From Ptychodera flava (taxonomy: Eukaryota > Hemichordata > Enteropneusta > Ptychoderidae), in contig NC_091933.1 of NCBI RefSeq assembly GCF_041260155.1, positions 22,060,599 to 22,124,598 on the forward strand: a stretch of DNA of 64,000 nt, read 5' to 3'. Each line of letters opens with the position of its first letter. Position 1 is the stretch's first letter. The notes below the pieces were generated by a model. That model saw only the letters and a list, made by a program, of their open reading frames with translations, ran no database searches and was not told where the DNA came from. Positions 12,871-25,397 of the stretch are shown one piece after another. The position numbers were made by a program, and so were the translations under genes.

Positions 12871-14400
12871 TGGCATAGGATTCCATGGCAATGGACCAAC
12901 ACATGATGTCGTTTAGGTCCTCACAAATCTTCTAAAACGGCACGACGATAGTAACTAAAATGAATGAACGATTAAAAGCCCGTATTTAAATGACACGATA
13001 TCAGTTGTCGTTTCAATTTTTTTCCTTTCTGTTAGAAACTCCACGATGATGTTTTGGAAATCAAACGGGAAATGCAATATTCTCGGTGCTCCGATTGATC
13101 CATCCATTGAGGTAAATTTCACTGCCATGATCCGCCCATGGATGTAAAAAAATCGATGATCCGCCTCAGTAAATATCTGACGTTTCTACAGGAAACCTCT
13201 CGTCCGTTCACGGATCTTTTTTCGTCTTTCATTTTAGTTTCAAGTTGTTTATAGGGTAAGGAAGCTAGAAATCCATCAAACATCGCTCCAGGGTCTATGA
13301 TCAAAAGTATGAGCGTGTTTTGTCATCAGCTGTCAGCAGGTCGTTTTCCAAACCGCGACAGGGACTCGGAAACCCACCATAGTGTCACAGAACGCTAGAC
13401 GTAGATTGCATGTAATTGTGTGCTATCGTTTGGTCCGTTTCAAGGTTAATTGACTCTGAATAGCCTAATCATGGTTGTGCCTCCTGTTTTTGACATAACT
13501 ACCGGTATAAATACCCGTCGGGATTGAGTGTTCATGGCGTCCCCTTTCACTTTGACCAGCACTTTGAATCAGTCTGTGAATCGTACGTCCCAGCCCGATC
13601 AATCTCTCGCTGATTTTTAAAACCTGGTAAATAAAGTTCTTCGTAGTCAGATATAATATTCTATTCTCCATTATGTAAAGATGAATGTCTCATTCATATT
13701 TTTATTTAGACGAATATATCAACTTCTTGGTGTTTGGAAATAAGAGTGTTGCAATACTTTCCATCGGGGACTCCAATGATGAATTCACTCAGCTGTTCGC
13801 TCATGATACACAGCACTGTACTTCCATGGAGATCGTATCGCTGTTTTCAGCAATGACTTTGATCGTACGTTTTCATTCGACCAAAGTGATGAAATAAATG
13901 CTGACAAGCACTAACTATGTACAGTCCGAGTTCACTTCACATTCTCACTATCGCCAGTATCGCTCGCACTTTCAAAGTGAGCACGTACACTTCAAGCCCT
14001 CACATTCGCTCTCGTAACTTTAGCCTCGCACTTGTCGATTTCCGGTACCCTTTATACCTTACGTCAGGAAGTCAGTCGTAAGGACGGTCGCATTTGCTGT
14101 TTGCACGTTAAATGAGAGTCTCTTTTTTTACTTTGAAAGTATTTACCGTCAAGGTTCGGGTAGAAACTACAAACAGATTCAAAGGTCGATTTAAGATGCA
14201 AATGACCCTCGACTGGCTCGGAGTTACCTTCCCTCTCGGGTGATGTTATTACATACTTCACATACGTGTCGGAAAAAAATTACTCCCATCCTCCGCATTT
14301 TAGTGACACATTTCACCATATTTCCCACGAAAAACATGAATATTTCTTTGAAATCGCCTGACTAAACCAAAATAGACTATTAATACCGTGCTTGACATTT
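12871..14400. other. Intergenic, nothing recognised
   Basis: I find no convincing exon, RNA gene or repeat terminus on either strand. Confidence 0.4.
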
Positions 14401-14406
14401 AAACTT

Positions 14407-14516
14407 TGCAATGGCGCAGAGTAAGGGCGCAGTTTGGGCGGCGCAATATACCGGCGCAAAATGGGGGCGCAGTTTGAAATGCGCCGGCGCAGTTTGCAGG
14501 CGCACTTTGGTGATTT
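14407..14516. repeat. GGCGCA-rich irregular tandem repeat
   Basis: The word GGCGCA occurs six times in about 110 bp, three of them as GGCGCAGTTTG, spaced roughly 15-35 bp apart, in an otherwise AT-rich setting. Just downstream, 14701-14717 is a pure GTCAG pentamer run. The function is unknown. Confidence 0.5.
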
Positions 14517-14719
14517 CAGACCGCTCACATATGCTTCCACAGCAGCTCAAAGAGTTAAAAGGCATGTATTGACATGCATTGGTGTAATGGTTGTGGCCCT
14601 CACACTTGGGCATTGCCACACTCCAAGCTGTGATGATACTTAAGCTCGCACCATCACCACAGCGCAAGTTGAATTTGCATAACAAAGGTGCCTCAAAAGT
14701 GTCAGGTCAGGTCAGGTCT

Positions 14720-17371
14720 ATCATGTCTAAGACTGCCATCTGGTACTGTCTTTTTTAATTTATACTGAACATGATTGAAAGAAATGGAAATTTTTTTAAC
14801 AAAACATTTCCTATTATCTCTATATCTGTGGCAAATACATCACTGAATGGAGATGGACCAGATACATTCAGTTATCATAACTGTTATATGCTAATATTTG
14901 CCTAAAACAACCTCTATAAACTTTTAAAAGTATATTTGTTTTAATTATTCTTTTACATTGTATGCATGCAGTCTAATTACCTTTAATATATGTGTCTAAA
15001 TCATTACACTCGCAGAGTTTTCTGCATTTTACACAAATACTGGTATATGTGATGAATCGCACTTTTGAAAAGTTGTGGTAGTAAGTGTTTTATGGTTGGA
15101 CAGTGATGACCACATTTATTGTATGTTACATGTTGATATTTCATCTACCAAGTCTACCAATGCTGTCTTTCAATTGCCAATAGTGATCACGTTAAACATT
15201 CATTAGGTTACATAAGATAGCTGTGATCTATGCACATCATTTGTAGACTTGTTAAATATATGACCATCCACTTGTGATTTAGCCTGGACATGAGTGTCTT
15301 CCCGTCTCTTCATTTCAGCAGATCTGTATTCTGCTTGCTATTGTCTCCTTTCCACCAATCATCAGCTCCACCAAATTAGTTTAATATTTGTGAAGAATCA
15401 GGTTTTTTTGTTTCAGTAAATCCATGCCCCATTCAGGTACAGTGATTGTACATTCAAGTCACACATGTTATGAACATCATGATACATTGTTTCCATGAAT
15501 GACTCTCATTGTTGTTTCCAGACAAAGAAGCCAATGGATTGTGTAGAATTTACACAAATATTGCTTTGTAAAACCATAGACAGAAGAGTAACTCTTATTG
15601 TCTATGGGAAACTAAAAGCATAGCCTTTGAGTACTGGTATGCAATTTAAATATTATGAATTATAATCTACCCATGTTTGTGAGATTCCTTTAAATCGTTG
15701 GTTTAATTTTGGGGTCTCAGCTGAGCACTGAAACACAATGGAATACTAGGTTTTCTGTCCACTGGAATTTGTCCAAATACTGCCCTCTATGGTCCATTCT
15801 GAACTGAGGAATTTGGTGTTGTTACGGTTGCAGTTGCTGGCACTATAACTCTGCAACCACAATGAATTCGGGCAATACATTATTTAAAAATCAACTTTTC
15901 TGGAAGGTTTATGGTCGTCCACCAGAACTTTATGGCTGCACAAACACTTTACAATGGTTCTACTCCGTGATGAAAAGGATGCATTCTGTAGACTCAATAT
16001 GCCCCGAGAGATCACGTTATGTTGGTACAAACAATCCATATTGTACAAATGCATATGGAAATACACATACTGCTATGTGTGCTTGTGCACATGGTTTTGA
16101 TTGTACCATGGTCTATTCATAATCTGGGTTTTAACTACTGGCAAACTGAAAATGTGATGTCCTGACACAGTTACTTTACGCTGAGCTACAAAGAAATGGC
16201 ACTTGTCAGACTGATTAAAATACACTGTCCATGCATTTTATTGTATTGAGACATGGCATCCATTTAAATACAGATATAACGCACACTAGCCAAGCTGTAC
16301 AAATGATGCAGAATATGTTCAAATTAGCATCTTGGCAACTGAACAATAAGGATAGATCAAACATAGATGATGTCATTTTGGGGCAAAAAAGGACAAACTT
16401 GCAAGCGCTACACAATGGCGAAATGTTGGTGACAATTTGAAATAGTCTGGTAAATAAATAAGTGTCTTGAAATCCTTGAAGCTTTTTGTTTTGTTTTGCT
16501 ATATGAAATAAGTACATCCCTACTGCACTGAAAACAAAGGAGGTGCCATACCACTACATTGATGGGGATCACTGATAACAATTCAACAAAGTCGAGATCT
16601 CTCTGGAGTCATTTTTTGATAATTTTCAATATGAAAAAAAATCATGATCATGTCACTTTGCGCATCACAGAATATTATGACATTCATTTTGTCTTCTGTT
16701 CTACATGGAGACATTATATGTCATGCACTTTCCCAGTAAACACTGTCATTACATTTTTTTAAAAAAATTTTCTCTGAATGCTCTGTACTAGATACCAACT
16801 TTGAAAAGTCAAAAAGCAGAACCTTATTTTACATTGAAATAAAAAAACAACTGCTAAGTTAATCAAACCCACCAAGCCATAATGTTACACCTTTAAAAAC
16901 ATCCAGCAGTTGGATATTTGGCACAGTTTCATCGTTCATATTCAAATGCAAAGAAGTTTTCTTTTTGTGAAATGAAGTAGATGGAATCCCTCAGAATCTT
17001 TTTTTCTGCATGATTGTACAACTGTTGGCAAGAAATATCTTCTTTTCCTAAACACCACATTTGGGATCAGTACAACTTAAAGGCTGAAACGTAATGAAAA
17101 CCAGAACAAAAAAGTAACACTGTTGATGTTTTGGTCTTGTATGATACATGTAACAATGACAGAGAAGCCGCCATTAGACTGAGAGGGACATCGGAAATGC
17201 TTTTCAGCTGCACATTCAAAAACAAGTTCAATGTAAGAGTTTTTGAGTAACTGTACAGGTCAGCTATGAAATGTGAGAGAACTTTGAGTGACTGATTGCT
17301 GACATTCGTTGAGCTTGATACGCATTCCTGTACTAACAAACAAGAGTGGTCCATATTGTTTTTGCAATCCT
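14720..17371. other. Region downstream of KIN, probably including its 3' UTR
   Basis: No protein-coding signal is visible on either strand. KIN is transcribed toward lower coordinates and its stop is at 17372-17374, so the right part should hold the 3' UTR. The nearest AATAAA on the minus strand that I found is at about 16237-16242, but this is only a candidate. A near-perfect hairpin with CCATAGACA arms lies at 15574-15607. Confidence 0.4.
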
Positions 17372-17452
17372 TCATAGTGTCTGGTCAGCTAGTTTACTAA
17401 TATCTTCATATTGTACACCATCCACAAGCCTTCCTTTCTGTGGTCCCTGTGT

Positions 17453-17490
<38 letters not shown>

Positions 17491-20400
17491 ATTGATCATT
17501 ACATGTAAAAATGACAATACATAGCATTTAGAATGCACGAGTCTAGATTTTTAACATCATAACACGATGCAACTTATAAGCATTTAAACTGTGATCCTCC
17601 ATGATTCAAAATATCATTGACTTGATTTTTTTCTCATTCAAGTCTCTCACTTACTGATAAGTCTATTCTTATCCTCATTGCTGGCATTAAAGCACGAAAC
17701 TGTTATGTACCAAACACAGCCGATATACATTTTCTCTTTCATACCCTTCGATATAATTAACATGTTGACCTCAGTGCCTGTTTAACCATTAAATGATACA
17801 CACAAGATGCTGTGTTAGTGCTCTTGTTACGAATGATCTACTTACTGTTTCTAGTTTAATTGACACACAAAATCTCTTCTCGTCCAGAGACAGTAGCCTT
17901 GCTTTGCTGTTCCTGTAAGCACCATTCAACACTAGGACAAGCTTGCCTGAAAGACAGAGGTTATGCCATATTGTACAAACAGCAAAGTGTAGTTCCGCGA
18001 TTGACAGCAAAGATTGAATATGATGCAGTTTTCTGAAATTGTGTAGGGAAGAACTCAAAGGTAGCCCTTCAGAAGTTGTAGAATTGCTCCATTTGCTACT
18101 AACCAACTATTTATAAGGTTTATTACATGCCTCGATGTGAGTGCAAATCAGTGCATTGATTTGAATAGGAACATCCGGGAAGTTAGCGGGCCAGTGAACG
18201 ATGTACTGACCGGTTTCCATGGTTACCCGGTCCAGTGAAGCCCTTCGACGTTTTCGACGTCAAAATAGACGCTTAACGCTAGATGTAAAATATCCATGCG
18301 CGCACTGCTATTTTGACTTTCGTTAAAATCTGTTTGATGCTGGTCGATAATGGTAAAATTGTTTGAAAATGCCCTGCATGTAACTAAATGTCATATAGCA
18401 TTAACTGTGAAGAGGCATGTAATAAAAATATTATTGCCTGAATACATGGGTTTATGTGCCCTCACAGCAGGAGACAATTTGCCCTCCTGGTGTCAGGCAA
18501 ATTGTCACCTGCTCTCGGGCACATAAACCCATGTATTCAGGCAACTATTTATAATGTTGGACACATTGTATCAAATGTAACAAACACGGAATGCAAAACA
18601 GGAACAGATATTTGAATTCTCAATTTTTACAATTCTTTTCTGGTCTACTGCTTGTGGGGGCTCAATTTGAAGCTCTTGAAGTATGTTAAGTTTTCAACAG
18701 CTTAGCTTTGTGGAAATGAAAATTTAATATACCCCATATAGTTAATAAGGGTATGGCAGCCATTTTGGATTTGAAATAATGGTGAATGTTAGAGAATCTG
18801 TGTCTGTAGTACCAAAATTTGCAAGGTGACCCTGATTTTATTTCTGATTTGTTAAAGGACAGTTGCAAGTTTCGTCACGGAAAGTTTGAGCAAAAGTTTA
18901 TGCCTTTTAATTTTGAGGCACGTACTTCCTAATCGGCACATCAATTTGATTTACAATAACTGAACTGCCATCCATCACATGCCAGTGGACGCAAAATTGG
19001 AAATCAGTCTATAGAAATAAGAGTCAAACACGGCAAATCGGTAGGTAGTCAGGGTACATGGACTTGAAGTGAAACTCACCTTGGGCGGGTATTACTGTTT
19101 CTACATGTGCTTGGTCCAGTTTCAACTTGTCACCGGAGTCTAACATTTTAACAATGGCAGTGTACTTGTCATGCACCTCCTGTTTAATAAGATACGACAG
19201 TCAGTTCCTGATGTGTTCAGCAGTAGGTGAGTTGACACTCTGGCATGACATACTACCGGTACAGCATATACAAACTGAATAGTGTTGGTAGTAAAGACTA
19301 CACCAGTTTCCCTTTACAAATGGTGTCTATTTAGCAGGGTTGATATGGCAAAACACCTGTTAATTCACTATTTTACAGTTCAAAAATTCCATTTCTTTTG
19401 TAAGATCTCCTCAGTACTACTGCAAAGACAGATATTACATTGCACTGTTGATGAAACTTCAGCAAGCACAACCAGCAGTCCACTGTGTGACTTTCACTAA
19501 GTTCTAAGTTTGACTTTGTGAGAATGCACTGCACTTTGCCAATGGTCATAACATCAAGCGCTGACTAATTCACCCACGGGATATTGGTCAAATTCAGTTC
19601 ATTTTAATAATACGTAGGGTTCCCCATTGGAGGATTTCAATGAATATGTCATCCTAGTGTTATGTTATTCACATCAATATCCCAACAAACTTATTTGTAA
19701 GACAACTGAATATGGAAATGACATAATTTAATTCTAGTAGACTTATTGTCTCTGAAATTTGACACGAAGGCTGGGCAATACTTGGAAAAAAATGGATGGA
19801 AAAACCCCAGAAGACATTACCAGAGATTTAAAAAGTAGTCACTTACCTTGATGACAGCCTTTTTCTTGTGGTATCTGTCACCCAGCCTTGCAGTGGTCAC
19901 CTTGACCACGATGCCTTCAGCCAGCCAGTAATCAGTTCTTTGGAATTTTGCTTTCTTGCTCTCTTCCTCCTGTAACAGAGTCGTACATCATGGAGTATAG
20001 AAATAGCATCCATGCCAGTATCAGAAGCATGAACCTCACAATGTGGGTAAGGCATGGAAATGTAGATAGAAAAGATGAGCTTGTTATACATGTGTACAGC
20101 AATTATTTGAAGGAAACAGATATTTGAACTCCACAGCCAGTAATCAGTTCTTTGAAATTTTGTTCTTTGAAATTTTGCTTTCTTGCTCTCTTTTTTGAAG
20201 ATACACTAAACCAATAAGTGATGGCCATTTTGAATTTCAAAAATCTGTAAACGTTGGGTAATCTGTCTCTCTAGTACTACTAGTAGCAAACTTTGCACAA
20301 TGACCCCTGATTTTTATTGTGATTTGGTAAGAGAATGGTTGAGGAAGCTTGAGCAAAAGTTTAGGTATTTCACTTTCGAGGCACATACTACCTTAAGATC

Positions 20401-23400
20401 AACTGTTACACGATACGGTAACTCAGGTGTTTCAGTTAGAGGAGCAATGTAACGCACTCCCCTCCTCCTCCAACTCTGAGAGTTAATTACAAACAGAACC
20501 TTATTAAATCATCATAAATTTACTTGCATTTTGAATGGGTGTACTGAGGAGTGTGAGAATAAAACGTTTGATGAAGAGATCACAAGGTTCACTTTTGATA
20601 GCTTTGAGTCAGCAGCACTCATTCATGTCTGCATTCTATGCTGTTATTTTTGTAGCAATCTTAGTACACTGTATTTGCAATGCAAAGGTCGGGGGAGGGG
20701 GAGGGAGATATGCTAAAACCTATACCTCCATGATTTCATCTAGTGCTGATTTCCTCTTCCTGTCTTTTGATGAGGATGTGCCTTCCTTCTTCTTGGTGAC
20801 GGTTGGTTTCAAGGGATTGACTGTCGGTAAAATCCTGTCAAAAACATTAAACACAAAAACAATCAGACAGGAATGTGACTGTACAAGTTTACCCATTGAA
20901 TGTGAATTATTTAATGTATACAATGTATATTGTATGTACAAACAAATACACAGGCAGCAACTCCACACACACACACATCTGTTCACCTTGGAAACTGTTC
21001 AGTAACACCATATATTATCTTTGAGAAAGGAACACCCGTGCATAAAATTGATCATAGTATGGTACACAGAGTACACACTTATTGAAAGAAAAGTGAATTA
21101 TACTTAATTCACCCCAAGAAAGATCAGATTTGATCCACTTGTCACATTACATGTGTGGGTAGTTTACAATGGACTTCAGTTCTTGGATTGCCGTGAGTGA
21201 TATCTTTCAGTTTTATTGGTCCTTCATCTGGAGGTTCCTCTGTGAATTGTTTTCATGAATGGAAGGGCGCCAGATATCAGCCTGTGGACGGACTGTACTC
21301 ACTTTGGTTTGGATGCCTTTGAAGTACTGCTCGTTGATGGTCGCGAACTGCTGTCCCCTTCTCTGGACGATTTGGATGCCTCTCCTTTGCTGCCAATACT
21401 CAGTGAAAAAGACACTTTGTCTTCATCATTGTCTCGCTGAAGTTCCGTGTAGACGGCTTCTTCCTAAAAAACAGAGGCAGGGTTGAGGGATGGGCAGAAA
21501 ACATCAAATTACAAAAAGTGTTAACTACATCAAATGTACATTCATTCCTTCAGGAGGAACACAATTTTGTCAGCGAATCTTACTCCTGAAAGAAAGAAAT
21601 GTGCATGTACATATTATGTATATCCAATTTATCCATAGTCTCCACAGGTCTCAGCAGAGATTCTTGACACAATGTATCAATGTACATACAGTACTTTCTG
21701 CTCTTGTTCTGTGCTCCATAAATAGTTATTTGTGTGAATAGTACATGCTGTTCATTGAAGGTTATACATTGGTTTCCTGTGCATGCATTCCTTTTACAGT
21801 ATGATTTAAAACATATTTTTGCATGTTGACAGGGTAGAACACACTCAAGATTCTGTGTTCAAAGTCATGGTCATACCATTATGTTTTTCACTTTGGCACA
21901 GAACTATTTTGATAAACTAGTACCGGTATTTTTATAATGATGCAATGTTCTGAATATGAAGTCAGAAAAGCAAATAACACGATGAATGACATTTCTCTTA
22001 CTTTTTCTCCCTCTGCCTCTTTCACTTTGTCAATTTGTTTTTCAATAAATTTCATGATTCTCTCTTCATCGTCCATTTCCATCTTCTCTTTCTTTGCCAA
22101 GGCCTCCTGTTTCCTTATTGTTTCCGGATCTTTGTCGATGTACGTTATGAACCATCCCTTCTCCGTGTGATCAACTTTGACTTTTCCTGGAGAAAGTCGA
22201 TTGGTAAGGAAAATGTTTAATAATCTCCACCCCTTTCACCTTCATTGTTTGGTCCAATACCATTGGTATAAAAGGTGATCGTGGTCATGTTTGCAGGAAA
22301 CTGGGGTGAATAGGGTTAAAGCTACGAGAGAGAGACTTCAGCATCATCAGAACAACTTGCCTCTTTACATTACCAGCTGCAGGAATAGATTTTTATATGG
22401 TATCATGCAGCATAAAGAAAGTTACAGCTCATGAAATGGACTTCAGACCAACACCTCTCAACTTGTGAGCCTGTGAGTAAATTGTAGTTTCAGCAAAATA
22501 ACCCCATATGTCTATAAGCTTGTTTTTGATGGATTCAAATTGAAAGATAGCCTGTGAGCCTGCCTAGACTGAAAATTTGCAAAGGCAAGTGAAATTAATT
22601 ATATTTCATTAACTTTCAAACCATGGCAGTAACAACGTTTTACAGGGTTCTGCTGATGGCTTGAAGGGATATCAAAGTATAGACAGCAGAGGGGGAAGAT
22701 GTCTATGGCCAAAGCCTGCACAGAGCCAACTCAACACATCAGGACTTCTCGGTGAAGAATCCTATAAATGGCAAAGTACTTTTTTATAAGATTCAACATC
22801 ACTGTTATCCATCATCCAGCACTGCCAAAGTACTCAAAAATACTATTAATTTGTGAAGGTGAATAATTCCTACGGGTTGTATCAGTTTGTTCAATTTTGC
22901 TGGTCAACGGAAGTTCATGGATAACTTCGTCAGCCAGCAGAAGATGACTGATCAATTCTGTTGGTCAACTGAAGTTCACTAGGCATTTTTACTTTACACA
23001 AAAGAGGAAGAATCCATGGTGTACCTTCCCTTCCAAGCCACTTCACAAAGTCTGTCAGTGTTTCCCATTGCGTTGAGTTCATGTGAATGTGTTCTTTGTG
23101 TTGAATGTACTCATTGTAAACAACATTACAGTGGACTCTCCTGGTTCCGAACCTTCTCCTCAGTAACTCCATGAAATCATCCAGGAATTCTCTGATAAAA
23201 AAAAAAGAGAAAAAAACGTTGACATTTTCAGTATGCACGCTTTTTGTTTATGGTGGCACGAATGTACAAACAAAGTAAACACTGCTACAGATCACCTAAT
23301 TCCTGGCAACTTTAAAGCTGATGCAAAATCACTTTGACACAAAAAATTAGCAATGGCATATGAAAGGAAATGAGCCTGGTTACGGGGTATGTGACTTTTT

Positions 23401-24761
23401 CTCTTAATTATCGCTACTCCACCTTTCTGATACATGTACAAAATGAAACCATTGTGAACTGTGAGTCTATCGTTTCAAACACTCTGTGTTTTGTCTTCAT
23501 CTGAAAAGTGCCAATGCCGAATCAAACTATCACTGGATGAGGTGATCTCAGGATAATATATGTACATGTATACTTACTCTGAATACGCATCTAAATATTT
23601 GTCAGGATTTTCAGCGAACAGCAACAACTGTCTCTGATGAGACTCTGACATAGTATGGCATTTGAATCCATTCTGAGGAAGGAAAAGAGAAAATTTTTAT
23701 TATATAATTTCTCATAATCATTTGTTAGCTTACACCTTTTTGAAGAGGACTTTCTAAGTCCAAAATGAACTGAAGACCTCACCACAGATCACCATTTGGA
23801 TTTTTGTAAATTTCTTTATTATCACAAAGCAAATTCTTATAGAACTTTCCATAATTAAGCAGTATGTATTCATAATAAATTTACAACAGCTGATGACGGG
23901 AACAACAGAAAGCAATGTGCTGTTGTGTTTGATGAATGTGACACTCTGATTATGATGTTTTAGTACAAAAATATGAACTAGGGAGTACTTATAAAAATAT
24001 GTCATAAGAATGTTGGTATCATTGATGATTTTTCAAATGTGCAATTTTTAGAGCAGTTGAGAAAAAAACATGTATGAAGGCACTTTCTTGAGCAACCGAC
24101 CACATCTTACAATCTTATTGAAAATCGAGCAGTAGCTAATGAAATTACACTGTAGACAAAATTCAGTTTGAAAATGAAAGAACAATTGTACATATCCAGT
24201 GATACCTAAAAATAAAGACCACTGTGTATTTTAAGAAAATACAGGAGTTCAGAAAAAATAAATGGGTGCAGACAGCAGTAAATAGGTAAAGATGCGATGT
24301 TAGATCTCCTTCGGTTACAAATTTATTTTTGTATACACATACAATATTGTTACAATAGACATTCAATGAGATATGAATCCTTGAATGATCAAAATATTTG
24401 AACATTTGTTGTTGTACCAGTATTAGCTACGTTCATGATTAAATTTGTTGTGAAAATAGGAGTGCCGAAGTCTGCTGGAGTGCTAGAGCTGAATGAAACC
24501 AGACCTCGCACCTGGACTGGACGTTAATCATGGAGGTAGCTGCTACCTCCTCGGGAAATTAGGCAAACAGGAAGTAGAAGACGGTGAAATCTCTACGTTC
24601 TTAAACCGTTCACCACGGTCCCTCCACAAAACAAGGAACTTACTCACCTCATCTCGACACTGTTTTTGGCACATCTGGCAATACCATCGTAGTTTTTGAA
24701 GTCCCTTCGCTTTTATTCTGTTTGCGATTGCCTTCGGGGTGAGAAAGTCGTGTTTCCCCAT
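17372..24761 (-). CDS. KIN: KIN (KIN17) DNA/RNA-binding protein, ten exons, complete
   Basis: KIN17 is a nuclear zinc-finger protein linked to DNA replication, repair and RNA processing. Exons, in gene order: 24648-24761, 23578-23672, 23025-23191, 22002-22186, 21303-21463, 20726-20834, 19847-19969, 19080-19179, 17846-17946, 17372-17446. All have GT-AG borders and compatible phases, summing to 1230 nt (409 residues; the human protein is 393). The start MGKHDFLTPKAIANRIKAKG matches the family N-terminus. The zinc finger uses C28, C31, H44 and H50 and is split by intron 1. Exon 3 encodes the winged-helix region (RRRFGTRRVH...NEYIQHKEHIHMN). Exons 4-6 are the charged helical linker with the conserved KSALDEIME. 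Exons 7-10 are the tandem SH3-like/KOW C-terminus (TDYWL, YHKKKAVIK, DKLKLDQ, LVLNGAYR, VQYEDISKLA). It is head to head with LAMTOR5. Confidence 0.97.
17454..17489. repeat. (GA)n microsatellite forming the last KIN 3' splice-site tract
   Basis: On the transcribed (minus) strand this reads as a (TC)n run followed by TAACACAG and then KIN exon 10 at 17446. The microsatellite is therefore the polypyrimidine tract of the last intron. Confidence 0.85.
18434..18546. mobile_element. Hairpin MITE, about 113 bp, in KIN intron 8
   Basis: The arm TTGCCTGAATACATGGGTTT at the left is matched exactly by its complement at the right end, and the arm continues inward through ATGTGCCC. An inner pair, GACAATTTGCC / GGCAAATTGTC, extends the hairpin. 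It is non-coding. Confidence 0.85.
18600..18930. repeat. Dispersed 0.3 kb repeat, copy a
   Basis: It shares ordered phrases with 20175-20395 and 58600-58915: TTCTTTTCTG, CTTGTGGGGGCTCA, GCCATTTTGnATTTnAAATA, AAnTTTGCAnnnTGnCCC, GAGnnAAAGTTTA and a cAnnTACTnnCT end. It lies in KIN intron 8. No ends or target duplications are resolved, so its class is unknown. Confidence 0.55.
20137..20195 (-). pseudogene. Duplicated fragment of KIN exon 7 in intron 6
   Basis: AGCCAGTAATCAGTTCTTTG...AATTTTGCTTTCTTGCTCTCT is a near copy of the 5' half of KIN exon 7 (19922-19966), with an extra internal repeat of TTCTTTGAAATTTTG. The true copy continues into CCTCCTGTAACAG (its 3' splice site). This copy does not, so it should not be spliced in. 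Confidence 0.7.
20175..20395. repeat. Dispersed 0.3 kb repeat, copy b
   Basis: This is a second, shorter copy of the family at 18600-18930 and 58600-58915, recognisable from GGCCATTTTGAATTTCAAAA through AAACTTTGCACAATGACCCC and AGAGAATGGTTGA to GAGGCACATACTACCTT. It lies in KIN intron 6 next to the exon 7 fragment. Confidence 0.6.
24529..24553. repeat. Short palindrome, CATGGAGGTAGC type
   Basis: CATGGAGGTAGC, one base, then GCTACCTCC is a perfect 9 bp stem around one base, with the outer ATG not preserved at the right. It lies in KIN intron 1. It is related to the palindromes at 30242-30296 and 32527-32555. No flanking direct repeat is evident here. Confidence 0.6.
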
Positions 24762-25397
24762 GGTGTGCTGTTCACGTTATGTCACCGAAGACGATTTCTG
24801 TGCACAGTGCTGTGAGTGAGACACTGACAGCGGCTGCAGCTGCCCACGAATTTTTTGTGCACGAATGACTTTCACTGGTTTCTGCGACAGAAAATCAGTC
24901 TAAACGTGATGGCAAAAAATCTTTAAAAAATGTGGCTGCGCAGTTCCGCCTGAAGTGTAGTCAAACCGGTCGAAATAGGCTAATATAATTTGGATCTGCC
25001 ACAACGAATGTTCATAATGCCACCAGCTCTCGGCCTGCTGAATGACGTCAGAGGGACATCCCAGTTACCCACAATTCCAAGTATGTAAAATGACCCTTTA
25101 ACTCAGTGAGTGTGCGAAAGGGTCAAAAATTAAAACCCATATTATACGCGTATCTTACGTCACCTTATTTTACCCTGGTGTTTAAATTCAAAATAAAATC
25201 ATATAATTGTTCTTTGTTAGATTGGGGAAAAATAGTAGGAAATGTCTTTTCAAACACTAAGCCTTTATTGTAAGCTAGGGGGTCTGAAGGAAACGGAAGT
25301 ACAGTACTTGGTTGACTCGTTTGGTTGCTTGACGTTGTGTTGGAAAGAGGGGTACATAATTGATATCATTTGGTTGCATTACTGCCCGGAGCTGAAT
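24762..25397. promoter_or_regulatory. Divergent KIN / LAMTOR5 promoter region with CRE
   Basis: The two start codons lie 636 bp apart and point away from each other, so both 5' UTRs and promoters must share this interval. TGACGTCA at 25043-25050 is a perfect palindromic CRE/ATF site. Nearby, ACCCACAATTCC (about 25069) resembles the ACTACAATTCC core bound by ZNF143/Staf, a common feature of bidirectional housekeeping promoters. No TATA box is obvious at the expected positions. Exact start sites cannot be read from sequence. Confidence 0.6.

Noticed and set aside
15862-16122. 86-codon plus-strand open frame
   Set aside because: No homology, no splice or start context, and lies in probable KIN downstream sequence.
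20535-21005. 156-codon plus-strand open frame
   Set aside because: It lies antisense over KIN exon 6, whose homology on the minus strand is clear.
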